The position numbers and the translations under genes were made by a program. The notes below the pieces were generated by a model. That model ran no database searches. It had not been told where the DNA came from and saw only the letters and a program-made list of their open reading frames with translations. Below are positions 23,927 to 33,150 of a DNA stretch of 64,000 nucleotides, piece after piece; position 1 is the stretch's first letter; each line of letters opens with the position of its first letter. Source of the stretch: Crassaminicella thermophila (GTDB lineage: Bacteria > Bacillota > Clostridia > Peptostreptococcales > Thermotaleaceae); NCBI RefSeq assembly GCF_008152325.1, contig NZ_CP042243.1, forward strand, positions 2,175,026-2,239,025, read 5' to 3'.

Positions 23927-26295
23927 AAAAATATAGAAATAATAATGATTATGGTTAAAGTTACTATAAGAAAAATGGTAAAGTATTTTAGCTTAGAAGT
24001 AAATATTTCTTTTGGTATATTTTTATGCTCTATATTTCTCTCTTTTATCTCTATTTGATTTTCAATACTCTTTCCATAATATTTACAAAAAACATTTCCC
24101 AGTTCATCTATTATTGTAGCATTTCCTTTTAATTTCACAATTAAATTAAAATCTGTCAAATACTTTTTGGCCCACCCTAAACCTTCATTTTTCATCGAAG
24201 TAATTACGAGTACTTTTTTATCATGATTATATGGAGACTTTATAAGCTGTATAGTAGCCACTTTACTATCAAAATCTTCTAATAAAGTTATCTTTTCATT
24301 AGATAAAAATTTAGTGTAATCTTCATTAAACTTAATATGCATATTTTTATTCATATTATCAATAAGCCTATTTTCTTTTGGAAGGCCTATAACTATCATA
24401 TTTTTATCTTTATATGTATTATTATATTCATCTGCAGTTATAACTTCAAAATCATCTAAATCGTTTGTTTCATGACCCAAAAAAGCCATAATATTTCCAG
24501 CAATACTTATTTCTTCTGATGATGGCTTCTCAGATAAAACCATTAATAAATCATTAAATTTGTTATTCTGTATAAATGGACTTGAATAGTATTCAAAAAA
24601 ACTATCTTTTCTGTTGCTATGTGGTAAATATAAAAAAGATTCATTCGATAAATAAACCCATGAATTACTATCTAATCTTGTATCACACTCTACCCCTTCA
24701 ATATCAAGATAGAAAGTAACTTTTAAATCATAATAAGTACTATCTTTTACATCTTTTGGAATAGTTATCTCAAAAACATCATCATTTGCATTTTCATAGC
24801 TTAGTCTCTTACTTCCTATAGGTATATTATTGATATAAACAGTCATAACTGATTTATCAAAATTTAATATTTGTGAATATCTCATTTTAAGATATAGCTT
24901 TGCATCATCTTGTATAATCCAATTTTTAGGAATGTTAATTCCAAACTTTGCATTTTGCCGAAAAAGCCCTTCTATAAAAACATCTGAATATCCCATATCT
25001 TTTAAGGAAATATAATCAGAAACCTTCTGATTCTTTTTAACTATATCCAAATTTTTTGAAATAAACTGGGTATTTTTTTTCATTTGCATTACCATATCTT
25101 CAACTGTTAAAGATTTTACTGCCTTTATAATTGACTTATAATCATCTGATAATATAAGTAGCATTTTAAAATTTTTATTGTAGGGAGAATTTACTTCTTT
25201 TATCAATGCTTCTTTCTTGATATGCTCTTTTTCTTCTGTAGTTAGCAATAAAGAAATTTCATTAGGTAAATTATTACTACTTCCTATAAATATAATATTG
25301 TTTTTATCTTTATCCTTCGAATCACTAAATTTTTCGATTTTAATATCTAAATTTTTAAATGCCTGCTTTTGACCAAAGTTTGTTGATAGCAGCATTGCAG
25401 CTTTAAGATGCTCATTTTTAAAATCATCTGGTATGATTATTAAAGAATTTACAGGAAGTTCTTTACTCTCCTTTAGATACGGATATGGGTACTCTTTTAA
25501 GCTATTCTCATCTATTTTTTCTCTAAATGCTATATGTATATAAGATTCTTTATGATATACAATCCAATTTGCTGGATTAATCTCATCTAGACAAGGGGTT
25601 GTTGAAATTCTGCTGTAAGTTCTTATTTTAACTTCATTAAAACCTTCTCTAATATATTCTATTGGAATACGAACTTTTATGACTTCTCGATTTTTCTTTT
25701 TATTTTGTAGTCGTGTGCTATAAATCGGATAATTATTAATATATATTGTCAAAGTAGAGTTTATACATTTCTCTATATCACTCTGGCTTAAGATTAACTC
25801 CATATAATTTCCATCTTCAATTTTCCAGTACTTATCTACCGTAAAAAAAGAGATATAACTTCCATAGACTCCTTCAATATGCACATCATTATCAAAAAAA
25901 CGATAGTTTTTTTCATTTGTTTTACTAAAATATTCATTAATTGATTTTATAGGTTTGCTTGAAATATTTTTATCATTAGGAAGAATCATATCAAAATTTT
26001 TCCTTATAACAATTCCATTAATGCCTATTTTTTCTATATCTCTTAAAACATTTACAGCTTCTTCCCTCGTTTTATAATTTCCAACATACACTTTTATTAA
26101 GTTGCTTTTAATTTTATAAGCAGCATAACCATTTTGTATTAATTTATTATAAGTTTTATCTGCATTATTCTCTGCTTTAAAAGCTCCTATTTGAATAGTA
26201 TATCTTTCATTTGTCTCCGCATACCCATAAGCTGTGAAGTAGCCTAAAGGATTTAGTAGAAAAATAATGAGCCACACTACAATTATTTTCTTCAT
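23908..26295 (-). CDS. BcsB-like exopolysaccharide synthase subunit with SPOR domain
   Basis: A 795-residue exported protein, last gene of the operon. After a signal peptide (about 1-25) comes a SPOR/peptidoglycan-binding domain (30-100, YTIQIGAFKAENNADKTYNK). Residues 130-740 look like BcsB, with two similar halves, each containing a carbohydrate-binding-like strand set (TLTIYINNYPIYSTRL near 185 and MTVYINNIPIGSKRL near 500) and a flavodoxin-like region. A C-terminal helix (about 768-790) anchors it, followed by a basic tail. BcsB guides nascent polymer away from the synthase. A SPOR domain on it is unusual and would suit a Gram-positive wall, tying the exporter to septal or denuded peptidoglycan. 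Confidence 0.8.
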   Translation of the reverse strand: MKKIIVVWLIIFLLNPLGYFTAYGYAETNERYTIQIGAFKAENNADKTYNKLIQNGYAAYKIKSNLIKVYVGNYKTREEAVNVLRDIEKIGINGIVIRKNFDMILPNDKNISSKPIKSINEYFSKTNEKNYRFFDNDVHIEGVYGSYISFFTVDKYWKIEDGNYMELILSQSDIEKCINSTLTIYINNYPIYSTRLQNKKKNREVIKVRIPIEYIREGFNEVKIRTYSRISTTPCLDEINPANWIVYHKESYIHIAFREKIDENSLKEYPYPYLKESKELPVNSLIIIPDDFKNEHLKAAMLLSTNFGQKQAFKNLDIKIEKFSDSKDKDKNNIIFIGSSNNLPNEISLLLTTEEKEHIKKEALIKEVNSPYNKNFKMLLILSDDYKSIIKAVKSLTVEDMVMQMKKNTQFISKNLDIVKKNQKVSDYISLKDMGYSDVFIEGLFRQNAKFGINIPKNWIIQDDAKLYLKMRYSQILNFDKSVMTVYINNIPIGSKRLSYENANDDVFEITIPKDVKDSTYYDLKVTFYLDIEGVECDTRLDSNSWVYLSNESFLYLPHSNRKDSFFEYYSSPFIQNNKFNDLLMVLSEKPSSEEISIAGNIMAFLGHETNDLDDFEVITADEYNNTYKDKNMIVIGLPKENRLIDNMNKNMHIKFNEDYTKFLSNEKITLLEDFDSKVATIQLIKSPYNHDKKVLVITSMKNEGLGWAKKYLTDFNLIVKLKGNATIIDELGNVFCKYYGKSIENQIEIKERNIEHKNIPKEIFTSKLKYFTIFLIVTLTIIIIISIFLIRRKK

Positions 26296-26315
26296 TTTGT
26301 CCCCCTTATTTTCTT

Positions 26316-27581
26316 TTAAAATCTTTCTGTTTTATACCACTTTGCTTGGCGTTTTAACATTTTACTGCGAAGATAACCAATCATTCCTTTTATAGCTACA
26401 ACAATCCAAAGCTGGCAGTAGGTAAAATACATAATAGTTACTAAAAAAATATTCTTATAGTTACTTTCTCCTTTTTCTAATGTTAATGTAATACTTACTT
26501 CTAATACAAATAAAACATATGATAAAATCCAAATAATTATAAAATTCCCTGATAAAGTAATTTTTAAATCTGTAAACAAACCTAATAAAAAAATAACATC
26601 TGATATGAGTACAGAGGATAAAAATAAAATATATATAGAAAAGAAATAATATAAATCAAATAATACGCTACCATTCTTTGCACTAAAAATCTCCTTAAAA
26701 TATTTTGCTAAAACATAGATATTTCCATTTGCCCATCTTGTTCTTTGCTTAAACCAAACCTTTAACGTTTCAGGTTCTTGCTCCCAAGTTACAGCCAATG
26801 GCATAAATGCAATTTGATATCCCATATTATAAATTCTAAAACTAATTTCCGTATCTTCAGCTATTGCATTTGGGTCCCATCCTCCTAATGATTCCATAAC
26901 ACTTCTTCTAACAATAAAATTTGTCCCAGGAATTGTACAAATTCTAAGGAGTTTCCATCTTCCAGCCTGAGCCATCCATTGAAAGCTTAAAGTCTCAATA
27001 TTGATAAATCTAGTTAACCAATTTCTATTTCTATTTCTCGTCCTAAATTTTCCAATCACTGCTCCATATTTTTCACAACCAACAATAGTACTTACTAAAT
27101 AACGTAAAGACAATTTTTCTGGTGTATTATCTGCATCATAAACAACAATAAATTCTCCGCTCGATGCATTAAACCCAATATTTAATGCATTTGATTTTCC
27201 TTTTCCTCCACTTATAGAATCTGTCGTAATTACTTTTATATTTCTATCTGCATAAGCATATTTTATTTCTTCTAAAACATTTTTTGTGTTATCAGTAGAA
27301 TTATCATTAATAACAATAACTTCTATTTTATCCGTAGGATAATCAAGTGATAAAACAGCCTTTAAGGTTCTTCCAATAACTTTTTCTTCATTATGAGCAG
27401 GAATTAATACAGATATAGTAGGGTATTTTTCTACATCTTTCAACACACTTATCCCATTTTTCGTAACATCTAAATTATATATATATCCACTTATGGTCAA
27501 AAATATATTTAAAAGCAACAACCACCAAGTAGAAATTAATGCATATAGAAATAAATAATCCATTATATTCATGCGCTTCAC
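26316..27581 (-). CDS. Family 2 processive glycosyltransferase (exopolysaccharide synthase)
   Basis: A 421-residue membrane polymerase of the BcsA/PgaC/hyaluronan synthase type. Helices lie at about 8-33 and in the C-terminal third. The D,D,D,Q(Q/R)xRW set is complete: Asp93, the DAD motif (149-151), AED (241-243) and QRTRW (279-283). There is no PilZ domain, unlike BcsA, so c-di-GMP control would have to come from another protein; the degenerate GGDEF protein two genes upstream fits. The ATG overlaps the DUF2334 stop by four bases, and the BcsB-like gene follows after 20. The sugar used cannot be read from these motifs. Confidence 0.9.
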   Translation of the reverse strand: MKRMNIMDYLFLYALISTWWLLLLNIFLTISGYIYNLDVTKNGISVLKDVEKYPTISVLIPAHNEEKVIGRTLKAVLSLDYPTDKIEVIVINDNSTDNTKNVLEEIKYAYADRNIKVITTDSISGGKGKSNALNIGFNASSGEFIVVYDADNTPEKLSLRYLVSTIVGCEKYGAVIGKFRTRNRNRNWLTRFINIETLSFQWMAQAGRWKLLRICTIPGTNFIVRRSVMESLGGWDPNAIAEDTEISFRIYNMGYQIAFMPLAVTWEQEPETLKVWFKQRTRWANGNIYVLAKYFKEIFSAKNGSVLFDLYYFFSIYILFLSSVLISDVIFLLGLFTDLKITLSGNFIIIWILSYVLFVLEVSITLTLEKGESNYKNIFLVTIMYFTYCQLWIVVAIKGMIGYLRSKMLKRQAKWYKTERF

Positions 27582-29197
27582 CTAAATAAGTCTTTATTTT
27601 TTTTATTTGATACTATAAAAATAACTAAAAATATTAAACAAAAAATCAATACAAAATAAGAAAGTATATTAATCCCTATATAAAAATAGCTTTTTTTATC
27701 TGTATCTTTTTCCCCATAACTATCTGCTTGAAAAATAATCTCCCCATTTTCTGATCTTATATAAATATCTTCCCATTTAACCCAATTATTCTCTTTTCTT
27801 AAATCATAAAATTCCACTTTTTTATCTTCAAATTTTCCAACAATGGTTTTAAGATAATTTATATCAAGGTACGGATGAAAAAAAACTCCAGCAGTATATC
27901 CCCTTACCATAGAAATTTTTGAAAAATTATCAAAAATATCATAAATAGCCAATGGATTATCTGGATCTACATAACCAAGATTCTCTGGTACTAGCTTATA
28001 AAACAAATTTGTATCATATAAATTATATGGATAAGAAACAGTAACAAAACCTGCATCACTTGTTTGAACTTGCCCAATATAAGTTGAAAAATATTTTTTT
28101 AAAACTTTATAGCCTTCTTGGCTCATAGCATAATGAGGAGCTTCAAATGCTAATGGATATATATCATTTTTTACACATTCCTCAATTCCTTTACCAACTC
28201 TTGTATATATCCATTCATTTATATCTACACTTAAGGGCTTATCATTTATCCCATCCCAAAACTCAAATCCTTCTCCTGTTACTTCTCCACCAAACGCCTG
28301 ATGGGTAAATCCATGTAAAACAACACTTCCTCCTAATTCTTGTAAATATTTTATCGTTTCTACAAATTCCTTATTATCAGACATTAAAGTGATATAACCA
28401 GTCTCTGGATCTTTGTAAGCAGGAATTAAAGCTATCATAAATGGTATATTTTTTTTGTATAAATATTCACCAACAGCTTTTAATTTTTTAACATCTCTAA
28501 ATGGATGTACATCTTCGATTCTTACATATACCCTGCTTTTTCCAATATTTTCTTCTCCAAAAACATCATATAAAAAATCTCCTATTATATAGAATAATTC
28601 AGAATTTATTTCAACTCTTGAAATATAATAAAAATTATTTTCTTGAATGATATAAGGATAACTCTTTTCTCCATTATCTACCCAAGCATAAACCTTTATA
28701 TTTTCAGATTTTCCATCCACAATGTTATATGCTTTTATGTCTTCATTATTAGTTATATAACAACTATTATTTTTGTAATTTACTTTTATAAAATTGTAAA
28801 ATTCTCCTTTATAAGCTAAATGAATTCTTTCATTTTCTTTAAGAAATTTTTCTACACCTTTTCCCATCCAGCATATAACTTTTTTTGTTTTTTTTATATC
28901 TTCCATAAACAATACATTAATAAAATCTCCTTCAATACCTATTATAAATACATAATCATATTTTTCTATTTCATGTTCTTTATAATCCTCAACATTTTTT
29001 TCAGTAACACTCACATTAAAATGTCCTAAAAGTTCTCTTACAGATGTTACAATATCCTCTATACTTCCAAAATTAGCTCTATGATCATAAACCAATAAAA
29101 CATTTTTCTTTTTTTCTTCTCCATAAGAATATTGCGAAAAATTAATAAATAGTAAGCAAATTAGAAAAAGCAATAGCATTTTCTTAAACAATATCAT
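27578..29197 (-). CDS. DUF2334 polysaccharide-deacetylase-like membrane protein
   Basis: A 539-residue protein with a signal peptide or anchor (about 1-26), an N-terminal flavodoxin-like region (residues 30-200), a DUF2334 domain (about 220-450) and a C-terminal helix (about 508-532). DUF2334 is a divergent NodB-like deacetylase fold: RVYVRIEDVHPF gives the acidic metal region and VVLHGFTHQAFGG the histidine region, with FEAPHYAMS further on. It overlaps its neighbours on both sides (14 and 4 bases). A role in trimming acetyl groups from an amino-sugar polymer at the membrane is likely but inferred. Confidence 0.8.
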   Translation of the reverse strand: MILFKKMLLLFLICLLFINFSQYSYGEEKKKNVLLVYDHRANFGSIEDIVTSVRELLGHFNVSVTEKNVEDYKEHEIEKYDYVFIIGIEGDFINVLFMEDIKKTKKVICWMGKGVEKFLKENERIHLAYKGEFYNFIKVNYKNNSCYITNNEDIKAYNIVDGKSENIKVYAWVDNGEKSYPYIIQENNFYYISRVEINSELFYIIGDFLYDVFGEENIGKSRVYVRIEDVHPFRDVKKLKAVGEYLYKKNIPFMIALIPAYKDPETGYITLMSDNKEFVETIKYLQELGGSVVLHGFTHQAFGGEVTGEGFEFWDGINDKPLSVDINEWIYTRVGKGIEECVKNDIYPLAFEAPHYAMSQEGYKVLKKYFSTYIGQVQTSDAGFVTVSYPYNLYDTNLFYKLVPENLGYVDPDNPLAIYDIFDNFSKISMVRGYTAGVFFHPYLDINYLKTIVGKFEDKKVEFYDLRKENNWVKWEDIYIRSENGEIIFQADSYGEKDTDKKSYFYIGINILSYFVLIFCLIFLVIFIVSNKKNKDLFR

Positions 29198-30032
29198 ATT
29201 CTAGCTCCTTTTCAGCTAACTCCTTATATTCAAAAATACTCGTAATCTGCTTATTGTATTGAATAAATCCTATCTTAATATCAAGTTTATATTCTTTTTC
29301 ATCATTTCCTTCTTGAATTATTATATGTGATAGCGCTTTCTTTAATCTCTCTTTTAAAATTTCTGCCCCTGTTGCATCCGTATTCTGAAGTATAATAGAA
29401 AAAATATTTTTATCTGTTCTATATTCTTTATCTTCATTTCTTATGGTTTTTGTAATAATTTTTGCAAATACTTTTATAATTTTTTCTACTTGTGTTTTTC
29501 CATAAATAGAAATTAGTTCTTCAAAATACTGAATCTCTATTACCATTAAAGTTAAATGAAAGTTATAACGATTCGCTCTGCTTATTTCTTCATCTAAATC
29601 TTTATAAAATTCCTTTGCATTACTTAATCCAGTAGCCTCATCAATAGTCACTAAATTTTGAATATCTTTTTCTATTTTCTCTAGCTCCCATCTCATATCC
29701 TTTAAATGTTTGCTAAATTTTCCAGTAATAAATGCTGTTAATGGGAAAATAATAATCCAATAAAAGCTTTTACTTATATCAAAACCCTTATTAAATATGC
29801 TTTGATAAAGAGCATAGCTTCCATATCCAAATATAAAAAATGCACTCGTTAATAATCCTGTAACTATATTCGTAAAATAAGCAATATATAATAGGATAAA
29901 AACCAATTCATATAAAATAAAATCTTTAAAATCAATTTCATCTACATCAAAAATCATGAATGTTGTTATAATGAATATTTCAAGTATTAATAGAAAAAAA
30001 TACATATCCACATATTTATTCGCTTTTTTCAT
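29184..30032 (-). CDS. Membrane protein with degenerate GGDEF and intact I-site (probable c-di-GMP receptor)
   Basis: A 282-residue protein with four or so helices (residues 10-105), a short coiled segment and a GGDEF-fold domain (125-282). The active-site loop is lost: where GGDEF should be, residues 207-211 read DKNIF. The inhibitory site RxxD survives as Arg198-Asn-Glu-Asp201, exactly five residues before that loop, as in active cyclases. Such proteins (PelD, and PssE of Listeria as I recall) bind c-di-GMP and switch on a polysaccharide synthase. The gene lies second in the operon, and the synthase lacks PilZ. Binding itself is inference. Confidence 0.82.
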   Translation of the reverse strand: MKKANKYVDMYFFLLILEIFIITTFMIFDVDEIDFKDFILYELVFILLYIAYFTNIVTGLLTSAFFIFGYGSYALYQSIFNKGFDISKSFYWIIIFPLTAFITGKFSKHLKDMRWELEKIEKDIQNLVTIDEATGLSNAKEFYKDLDEEISRANRYNFHLTLMVIEIQYFEELISIYGKTQVEKIIKVFAKIITKTIRNEDKEYRTDKNIFSIILQNTDATGAEILKERLKKALSHIIIQEGNDEKEYKLDIKIGFIQYNKQITSIFEYKELAEKELEYDIV

Positions 30033-30048
30033 AAAAGATCCTCCTAAA

Positions 30049-31152
30049 TTAAAAAGCTAGCAAAGCTTGTAAGTTATCAAAAGAAAAAACTTCATAAGTA
30101 TCTATATTCCCAAAAGCTCCATATAGTGGACTAGTCTTATCCAATATTTGTAGCCGTAGCATTCGTTTCATTGCCTGTTTATACAAAGCTTCATCTCTAA
30201 TATTTTTTGCTATTCTTGCCGTAATAGCATAAACTGCAGTAGATTCATCTTCACAAATAGGATATCCAGTTTTTATATTATATTCCAAAAAAATCCCTTT
30301 GCCAAAAACCTGTTTCCTAATCCATTTTATTGTCTCTTGTTTTACCAAATTCATTTCACTAAGATGTAAAACAACTAAAAGAGCTTCTATAGAATTTATA
30401 TTTTCATTGGTTGAATATCTTTTTGAGTCTATGTTAAAAGATTTTTTATACAAAGGCAGTTTATTAGAAATATACCCTCCTTGTATAATTTTTAATCCAT
30501 TTTTATAAGGCACTTCCCATTTTCTATGTACATTTCTAAGTAAATTCATAGTATATAAGTCAATATAACAAAGATCAATTTTTTTTGCTCTATATTTACT
30601 TCCAAATTCATAGTAACTAGTTAAATACCCTTTATTCGTACTATATTTTAATAATCCTTTGCTGATTCTTTTTAAGATTTTATAATATTTTTCTTCTTTC
30701 CATAAATCATAAGCATATATCAAAGAACGAACAATTCTTAAATCATCTAAGGATGCAGAACTATTAGATATTTGATTATTTTCTTCTCGTATTCTCCATC
30801 GAATCAACCCTTCGTCTCCCATCATCTTGTTTTTAACAAGATCTAGATGCTGATCAAAACCTTTTTTATCTCCTTTTTCAACATAATATTGCATGATTAG
30901 ACCTTCTGATTCAGAAAGAATCTGATAGCCTTTGGCTAACTCACCAATTTCATCTGTATCTAAATAATTTGTATATATCCCTCCCTTATTAGAGGACATT
31001 TTTGTCTTTATAAACTCTAAACAAGACTTTTCTTCTTCTAAATATTCATGGCCATATCCTATATTTCTTTCTAAGTAAAATTCAGGCTGTCTTAGCATAA
31101 TAAAACGTCCAAATAATATAATTATCATAAAAATTATAAAAATCCGCTTCAT
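30049..31152 (-). CDS. Glycoside hydrolase family 8-like protein
   Basis: A 367-residue protein with an N-terminal membrane anchor or signal peptide (about 3-20), first gene of the exopolysaccharide operon. The repeated helical pattern and the segment SASLDDLRIVRSLIYAYDLW, with an Asp in the place of the GH8 catalytic-base region, suggest the (alpha/alpha)6 barrel of GH8 enzymes such as BcsZ and Listeria PssZ. Glutamate of the GGIYTNYLDTDEI segment may be the acid, but the fit is loose. A hydrolase that trims or clears the polymer is common in such operons. A 16-base gap separates it from the next gene. Confidence 0.68.
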   Translation of the reverse strand: MKRIFIIFMIIILFGRFIMLRQPEFYLERNIGYGHEYLEEEKSCLEFIKTKMSSNKGGIYTNYLDTDEIGELAKGYQILSESEGLIMQYYVEKGDKKGFDQHLDLVKNKMMGDEGLIRWRIREENNQISNSSASLDDLRIVRSLIYAYDLWKEEKYYKILKRISKGLLKYSTNKGYLTSYYEFGSKYRAKKIDLCYIDLYTMNLLRNVHRKWEVPYKNGLKIIQGGYISNKLPLYKKSFNIDSKRYSTNENINSIEALLVVLHLSEMNLVKQETIKWIRKQVFGKGIFLEYNIKTGYPICEDESTAVYAITARIAKNIRDEALYKQAMKRMLRLQILDKTSPLYGAFGNIDTYEVFSFDNLQALLAF

Positions 31153-31370
31153 AATAAATCTTCCTTTACTTTTTTATATTAATGATACTTCGACATATTT
31201 TTCTAAATTATGATATATATTCTTCATTTTATACGATTTCCCTTTTTAAATATTTTTATCTATTAGCAATTTTACGAACAAAGACGCATATATAAATAGT
31301 TAGAAGATACTTTAAAATAAAAGTTTTTGCTTTATATACTTATAGCAATTATTCGAAAGGAGATGATTTT
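31153..31370. other. Divergent promoter region between exopolysaccharide and hydrogenase operons
   Basis: 218 AT-rich bases. TATACT near 31336 may serve the hydrogenase operon. I found no c-di-GMP riboswitch, attenuator or clear operator. Confidence 0.4.
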
Positions 31371-31859
31371 ATGAAAAATGTCACTTTAAACAAAGCGTTA
31401 TTTCTAAAAATAAATGAAATAATCAAAAAATATGAAAGTGACAAGCACAACCTTCTTGCAATTCTTCTGGAAACACAAGATTTAATCCCAAAACATTATA
31501 TTCCTATTGAAGCTGCTGCCTTTATCGGAGACAAGTTAAATATTCCCATAAGCAGAGTATACGATGTCATTTCTTTTTATTCAGCTTTAAACGATAAACC
31601 TAAGGCACAACATGTTATTAAACTATGTAAAAGTACTACTTGCAGGGTAAACAGATATCAAACTGTTCGAGATGTACTAGAAAAAGAGCTAGGAATTAAA
31701 ATGGGTCAAACAACACCTGATGGAAAATTTGCTCTTGAGTATAGCGCTTGCTTTGGTGCCTGTGACATCTCTCCAGCTTTTCGAATAGACACGGAAGTAT
31801 ACGGAAATCTGACTGAAAAGAAAATCAAAGAAATCATCAATAAATACAAGGAGGTATAA
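31371..31859 (+). CDS. hndA: NADH-linked [FeFe] hydrogenase, NuoE/HndA-like [2Fe-2S] subunit
   Basis: A 162-residue thioredoxin-fold ferredoxin subunit. Four cysteines bind [2Fe-2S]: Cys-x4-Cys in CKSTTC (about residues 86-91) and Cys-x3-Cys in CFGAC. The N-terminal helical bundle (LLAILLETQDLIPKHYIPIEAAAFI, in part) is that of NuoE. It passes electrons between the flavin subunit and the hydrogenase. AAAGGAGATGA precedes the ATG. It is first of three tightly spaced genes. Confidence 0.92.
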   Translation: MKNVTLNKALFLKINEIIKKYESDKHNLLAILLETQDLIPKHYIPIEAAAFIGDKLNIPISRVYDVISFYSALNDKPKAQHVIKLCKSTTCRVNRYQTVRDVLEKELGIKMGQTTPDGKFALEYSACFGACDISPAFRIDTEVYGNLTEKKIKEIINKYKEV

Positions 31860-31860
31860 A

Positions 31861-33126
31861 ATGAAAAAAACAGTTTCACTTATCTCAAAAAATTTCAAAA
31901 AAATTCATCCTGAATCGTTAAAAGAATACCTCAAAGCTGGAGGCTACGATGGACTAAAAAATGCTCTTCCCCTTACATCTTTAGAAGTAATTACAGCTGT
32001 AAAAAAATCTGGTATTAAAGGAAGAGGAGGTGCTGCCTACCCTACAGGATTAAAATGGGAACAAGCTGCTGCAATACCTGGTCCTAGAAAAATAGTCATT
32101 TGTAATGCAGATGAGGGAGAACCAGGAACATTTAAAGATAGATATTTATTAGAATATGATCCATTTAAAATAATAGAGGGCATGACTATTGCTGCTTATG
32201 CTGTTGGCGCAAATGAAGGCTATATCTATATAAGAGAAGAATACAAAAAGTTACAAAACCGCATGCGCAAAATTATTGATATAGCTATTCAAAATGGTTT
32301 TCTTGGAAATAACATATTAGGTACAAATTTTAAATTCAATATAAAAGTTTTTTCTGGTGCAGGGGCATATGTATGTGGTGAAAACTCTACCCTTATTGAA
32401 TCAATGGAAGGAAAAAGTGGTAGACCTAGAATTAAACCTCCATATATTAAAGAAAGAGGATTATTTAACCTTCCTACCCTTGTAAATAATGTAGAAACCT
32501 TTAGTATTATTCCAGTAATCTTTACAATAGGTCCAGAAGAATATGCTAAATATGGAACCCCAAATAGCAGAGGTACCAAACTTATTAGCATAGCAGGAAA
32601 TATTAAAAAGCCTGGCACATACGAAATTCCTTTCGGTATTACATTAAATGAAATTGTTTTTGATATTGGAGGAGGAATACGTAACAATAAAAAACTAAAA
32701 TTTTTACAAATTGGTGGTGCTTCTGGATCTATTGTTCCAGCCAGCATGACACATATTCGATACTGTTATGAAGATTTTAAAGAACATAATATCACTATGG
32801 GGTCAGGTGCAATTTTAGTTGCTGATGAAACCATTAAAGTTGTAGATTTTCTAAAATCTGTACAAGATTTCTTCCTCCATGAAAGCTGTGGTAAATGCAC
32901 TCCTTGTAGAGAAGGAAACAGACAATTATCAAAGATTTTTAATCGCTTTGTAAAGGGCAATGCAAGTATTGAAGATTTTAAGACAATCGAACGCTTTGGA
33001 AAAGTAATGAAATACTGCTCATTTTGTGGTCTTGGTCAATCTGCTACTACTGCACTCCTATCTGCTATAAAACATTTTCCTGATGAATTTTACACCCATA
33101 TTGATAAGGTACATAAAACTATATAA
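31861..33126 (+). CDS. hndC: NADH-linked [FeFe] hydrogenase, NuoF/HndC-like flavin subunit (short form)
   Basis: A 421-residue NAD- and FMN-binding subunit. GRGGAAYPTGLKW (about 54-66) and GAGAYVCGENSTLIESMEG mark the NADH and FMN sites, and ESCGKCTPCREG plus CSFCGLG bind [4Fe-4S]. The protein lacks both the N-terminal thioredoxin-like [2Fe-2S] domain and the C-terminal 2[4Fe-4S] ferredoxin domain of bifurcating HydB. Such short forms, as in Syntrophomonas wolfei Hyd1, couple NADH to H2 without ferredoxin. One base separates it from hndA. Confidence 0.92.
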   Translation: MKKTVSLISKNFKKIHPESLKEYLKAGGYDGLKNALPLTSLEVITAVKKSGIKGRGGAAYPTGLKWEQAAAIPGPRKIVICNADEGEPGTFKDRYLLEYDPFKIIEGMTIAAYAVGANEGYIYIREEYKKLQNRMRKIIDIAIQNGFLGNNILGTNFKFNIKVFSGAGAYVCGENSTLIESMEGKSGRPRIKPPYIKERGLFNLPTLVNNVETFSIIPVIFTIGPEEYAKYGTPNSRGTKLISIAGNIKKPGTYEIPFGITLNEIVFDIGGGIRNNKKLKFLQIGGASGSIVPASMTHIRYCYEDFKEHNITMGSGAILVADETIKVVDFLKSVQDFFLHESCGKCTPCREGNRQLSKIFNRFVKGNASIEDFKTIERFGKVMKYCSFCGLGQSATTALLSAIKHFPDEFYTHIDKVHKTI

Positions 33127-33150
33127 GCCTAAATAATAAGGAGGTTCATT

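Noticed and set aside
31153-31370. c-di-GMP riboswitch upstream of the exopolysaccharide operon
   Set aside because: Neither class I nor class II consensus was found in this region on the minus strand.
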